NCBI GenBank assembly: GCA_013694495.1
Contig: JACDCH010000273.1
Coordinates: 1 to 7,954, forward strand
Direction: 5' to 3'
DNA from: Acidimicrobiia bacterium
GTDB taxonomy: Bacteria; Actinomycetota; Acidimicrobiia; Acidimicrobiales; JACDCH01
Length of the DNA stretch: 7,954 nucleotides
Shown here piece after piece: positions 6,108 to 7,954 of the stretch (the first letter of the stretch is position 1; the number at the start of each line of letters is the position of its first letter). The notes below the pieces were generated by a model. The model saw only the letters and a program-made list of their open reading frames with translations. It had not been told where the DNA came from and did not search any database. Made by a program: the position numbers and the translations under genes.

Positions 6108-6795
6108 CCTCCCAGCAGGATGCCCACGCCGACGAGCGTGAGCCCGATGAGCGCGCCCTGCACGCCGAGGGCGGCCGCGGCTGCGCCCCGCTGGGACTTC
6201 AGCGCGGCCAGGGCGCGGTCGTGGGCGACGACGGCGGCGCCACCGAGCACGAGGGCGAGGAACTCGATCCAGGCGAAGAGCGACGACCCGGGCACCCACG
6301 TGGGTGGCACCAAGCGGATCGTGCCGAGCAGGTCCCACCTGCGCGCGCACGGGTCGGACAGGAGGGCGACGAAGTCGGTCCCCTCGGTCACGAACGACAC
6401 CGCGTCGTGGGCGCCGAGCGGGCCCCGGCGCGGGTCGCGCCGACCCACACGAGGGCGACGACCGCGATGGTGAAGGCGAGGCCGAGCGAGTGGACGAATG
6501 TGCGCGACCAGTCGCCGCGGACGCCCACGACGTCGTTCGTCCACCACGGGAAGAGGCGCACGGCGTCGAACAGCGGGATGGCGGCGGCCACCACGAGGAC
6601 CGCCAGCAGGCCGAAGAGGACGGCGAACCCCTCGCCCTCCCGGAGCCAGGCCCGGCCCCAGGCGGCGGCGCCGGCGAGGACGAGGGTGGTGTACGCCACC
6701 AACCAGACGCCGAGGGCCCGGGGCGAGATGTCGATGGTCCAGAGGGGCACGGGGAACTGCCCGCCGCCGACGGTGTGGGCCAGGACGGTGGGCAC
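6104..6795 (-). pseudogene. Polytopic membrane protein gene split by a frameshift
   Basis: Two abutting reading frames look like halves of one ~230-residue protein. Part 1 (GTG 6795 to stop 6388) starts MPTVLAHTVGGGQFPVPLW and has membrane stretches GVWLVAYTTLVLAGAAAWG, FAVLFGLLAVLVVAAAIPLF and SLGLAFTIAVVALVWVGA, then degenerates into RSAPTTRCRS. Part 2, in the next frame, becomes sensible near 6417 (GAHDAVSFV) and continues through ALLSDPCARRWDLLGT, a membrane stretch SLFAWIEFLALVLGGAAVVAH and a last hydrophobic helix to the stop at 6104. One missing base in the C run at 6423-6426 (minus-strand GGGG) would join them. From memory, blocks such as LAGAAAWGRAWL and LLSDP..RWDLLGT resemble a ~400-residue actinobacterial membrane family often auto-labelled fenitrothion hydrolase; that label is not functionally trustworthy. 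This version is much shorter. It may be a true pseudogene or a homopolymer sequencing error. Confidence 0.72.
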
Positions 6796-6805
6796 GATTG
6801 GCGGC

Positions 6806-6811
6806 AGGCTA
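6806..6811 (-). promoter_or_regulatory. Possible -10 box of the split membrane-protein gene
   Basis: The minus strand reads TAGCCT (TANNNT) ten bases before GTG 6795, which would give a leader of only about 3 nt. No clear -35 element is seen. Motif match only. Confidence 0.35.
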
Positions 6812-6865
6812 GGAGTGACGTCGCGGCGCGGGAATCCGCGGTGGGGGCCCGTGGTTGCAGCCCGG

Positions 6866-6871
6866 TACCCT
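6866..6871 (+). promoter_or_regulatory. Possible -10 box of nfu
   Basis: TACCCT (TANNNT) lies 28 bases before the nfu GTG, giving a leader of about 20 nt that contains its Shine-Dalgarno. It lies in the 104-bp divergent region, which otherwise holds only a 5-bp inverted repeat, CGCGG/CCGCG, around 6827-6840. No convincing -35 is seen. Confidence 0.4.
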
Positions 6872-6888
6872 CCTGGGTCCCCCGGAAC

Positions 6889-6892
6889 GGAG
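6889..6892 (+). promoter_or_regulatory. Ribosome binding site of nfu
   Basis: GGAG seven bases before GTG 6900. It supports the short 86-residue start over the in-frame TTG at 6855, whose extra residues are not family-like. Confidence 0.6.
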
Positions 6893-6899
6893 AGCAGCA

Positions 6900-7160
6900 G
6901 TGCGCGACGAAGTCGAGAAGGTCATCGAGGTCATCCGCCCGGCCGTGCAGGCCGACGGCGGCGACCTGCACCTGATCGACGTCGACGAGGCCACCGGCCT
7001 GGTGACCGTCGAGCTCTCCGGTGCCTGCGTCAGCTGCCCGGCGTCCACGGTCACGCTCAAGGCCGGCATCGAGCGCATCCTCAAGGACCGCGTCGAGGGC
7101 GTCACCGAGGTCGTGAACCAGGGCGAGGACCTCTTCGAGGGCACGCCCCTCTCCCTCTGA
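6900..7160 (+). CDS. NifU-like Fe-S cluster carrier (Nfu domain only)
   Basis: An 86-residue protein consisting of the Nfu domain alone. Nfu proteins bind a [4Fe-4S] cluster between two protomers and pass it to client enzymes in the cytosol. Visible: N-terminal helix EVEKVIEVIRPAVQADGG, strand DLHLIDVDEATGLVTVEL, then the cluster-binding CxxC as GACVSCPAS with Cys43 and Cys46, followed by TVTLKAGIERILKDRV and the closing strand GVTEVVNQ. No N-terminal IscU-like or A-type scaffold domain is present. Start GTG 6900 is chosen on a GGAG site and on family N-termini. The meaB gene follows 32 bp downstream on the same strand with its own possible promoter; co-transcription is also possible. Family assignment is secure; the symbol is left blank because naming differs among actinobacteria. 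Confidence 0.95.
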   Translation: MRDEVEKVIEVIRPAVQADGGDLHLIDVDEATGLVTVELSGACVSCPASTVTLKAGIERILKDRVEGVTEVVNQGEDLFEGTPLSL

Positions 7161-7177
7161 CGGTTCCCGGCCTTCGG

Positions 7178-7183
7178 TAGGTT
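7178..7183 (+). promoter_or_regulatory. Possible -10 box of meaB (near-leaderless)
   Basis: TAGGTT (TANNNT) ends nine bases before GTG 7193 in the 32-bp gap after nfu. This spacing places the transcript start at or just before the start codon. No Shine-Dalgarno is evident before GTG 7193, which agrees with leaderless translation. Motif and spacing only. Confidence 0.4.
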
Positions 7184-7192
7184 CGGGGCTCC

Positions 7193-7954
7193 GTGCCCGA
7201 GCCGCTGCCCTCCGCCGAGATCGCCGCGCTCCTCGACGCGGCCCGCACCGGCGAGCGGGCCGCGCTGGCCCGGCTGCTCTCCGTCGTCGAGCGGGGGAGC
7301 GACGGCGGCCGCGAGGTCGGGCTCCTCGCCCACCCGCTCACCGGCCGGGCCCACATCGTCGGCGTCACCGGGGCGCCGGGCGCGGGGAAGTCGACGCTCA
7401 CCGCCCGCCTCGTGGGCGAGGTCCGGGCCGCCGGCGATCCGGTGGCCGTGCTGGCCATCGACCCAACCTCGCCGTACTCGGGCGGCGCCATCCTGGGCGA
7501 CCGGGTGCGCATGGACGAGCACACCCTCGACGACGGCGTGTTCATCCGCTCGATGGCCACCCGTGGTCACCTCGGCGGGCTGGCTCTCGCCGCCCGCCAG
7601 GCCCTGCGCCTGCTCGACGCGGCCGGCTATCCGTGGGTGCTCGTGGAGACCGTCGGCGTCGGCCAGGTCGAGCTCGACGTCGCCGGCGCGGCCGACACCA
7701 CGATCGTCGTCGTCAACCCGGGGTGGGGCGACGGGGTGCAGGCGGCCAAGGCCGGGCTGCTCGAGATCGCCGACGTCTTCGTCGTGAACAAGGCCGACCG
7801 GGCCGGTGTCGACGACGCCGAGCGCGACCTGCGCCACATGCTCGAGCTCAGCGCCCGCCGGCGCGACGGCTGGGACCCACCGATCGTGCGCACCGTGGCG
7901 ACGACCGGCGCCGGCGCCTCCGAGCTGCTGGCCGCCATCACCGCCCACCGCGAC
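7193..7954 (+). CDS. meaB: Methylmalonyl-CoA mutase-associated GTPase MeaB (3' end cut by window)
   Basis: G3E-family GTPase that gates cofactor loading and protects the adenosylcobalamin enzyme methylmalonyl-CoA mutase; older names are ArgK and YgfD. The 254 codons present contain, in order: a helical N-terminal arm (1-50), Walker A GAPGAGKS (60-67), the switch-like AIDPTSPYSGGAILGDR (from 88) with Asp90, FIRSMATRGHLGG (117-129), ETVGVGQ (152-158) in the G3 region, PGWGDGVQ and the base-specificity motif NKAD (199-202). These are the specific MeaB signatures, not just those of a generic GTPase. Family members are about 310-330 residues, so 60-70 C-terminal residues (dimerisation region) lie beyond the window. 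Small deviation: VGVGQVELDV where many members have a Ser after the Gln. Start GTG 7193 is suggested by the N-terminal length and a -10-like box just upstream. Its presence implies a B12-dependent mutase elsewhere in the genome. Confidence 0.95.
   Translation, partial: MPEPLPSAEIAALLDAARTGERAALARLLSVVERGSDGGREVGLLAHPLTGRAHIVGVTGAPGAGKSTLTARLVGEVRAAGDPVAVLAIDPTSPYSGGAILGDRVRMDEHTLDDGVFIRSMATRGHLGGLALAARQALRLLDAAGYPWVLVETVGVGQVELDVAGAADTTIVVVNPGWGDGVQAAKAGLLEIADVFVVNKADRAGVDDAERDLRHMLELSARRRDGWDPPIVRTVATTGAGASELLAAITAHRD

Noticed and set aside
6423..6429. Programmed -1 frameshift site in the split gene
   Set aside because: The run GGGGCCC is slippery-looking, but in the upstream frame the codons are GCC GGG GCC, and the tRNAs would not re-pair after a -1 slip. 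No downstream structure could be judged.
6104..6547. A separate 147-residue gene starting at 6547
   Set aside because: Its first ~40 residues are Arg-rich frame-shadow sequence lying under a sensible membrane segment in the other frame. The sensible part begins only near 6417, pointing to a frameshift.
6827..6840. Inverted repeat CGCGG/CCGCG as an operator in the nfu divergent region
   Set aside because: Only 5 bp per arm and very GC-rich; such repeats arise often by chance here and match no regulator site I know.
6855..6899. Upstream TTG start for nfu giving 101 residues
   Set aside because: The extra residues are not family-like, and it would place the -10-like box inside the coding region. 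GTG 6900 has a good ribosome site.
1..7954. Mobile element, defence system, CRISPR or RNA gene
   Set aside because: No transposase, integrase, terminal inverted repeats, spaced direct repeats or tRNA/rRNA-like sequence was seen on either strand. Composition is uniform throughout.

Overview
The window is very GC-rich and nearly fully coding. GTG is the apparent start codon of most genes, and several starts sit just downstream of TANNNT-like -10 boxes (leaderless or near-leaderless style). The gene content (single-domain Nfu, MeaB, a MurA with Asp in place of the catalytic Cys, bacterial topoisomerase IB, a COG3571-type hydrolase) fits a high-GC actinobacterium. The class Acidimicrobiia is my best guess, made from protein style only and not from any search.

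Left half, minus strand (positions 4603 down to 1): a probable operon runs from an MFS transporter with an unusual ~100-residue soluble N-terminal extension, through a putative lipoprotein of unknown function and a protein with a C-terminal J domain, to a small alpha/beta hydrolase. Junctions are 2 nt, 4 nt and a 1-nt stop/start overlap. After a 100-bp gap comes a type IB DNA topoisomerase whose last few residues lie beyond the window edge.

Middle, plus strand (4630-5907): murA, first committed step of peptidoglycan synthesis, transcribed divergently from the MFS gene across only 26 bp. Its active-site loop carries Asp in place of the fosfomycin-reactive Cys. It ends head-on against a minus-strand gene, the two stop codons sharing one CTAG.

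Right part: on the minus strand (6795 down to 5904), a polytopic membrane-protein gene that appears broken by a single-base frameshift near 6423-6426, followed with an ATGA overlap by a tiny single-pass membrane protein whose start lies in a six-unit 9-bp tandem repeat. Divergent from these, on the plus strand, are nfu (Fe-S cluster scaffold/carrier) and meaB (GTPase chaperone of the B12 enzyme methylmalonyl-CoA mutase), the latter cut by the window end.

I see no tRNA, rRNA, CRISPR array, insertion sequence or prophage, and no gene-free stretch over 300 bases. This is mostly ordinary chromosomal housekeeping sequence. The points worth a second look are the MurA Cys-to-Asp site, the frameshifted compact membrane protein, the repeat-encoded start region, the compressed divergent promoter and the extended MFS protein. 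I did not find a convincing new multi-gene system.
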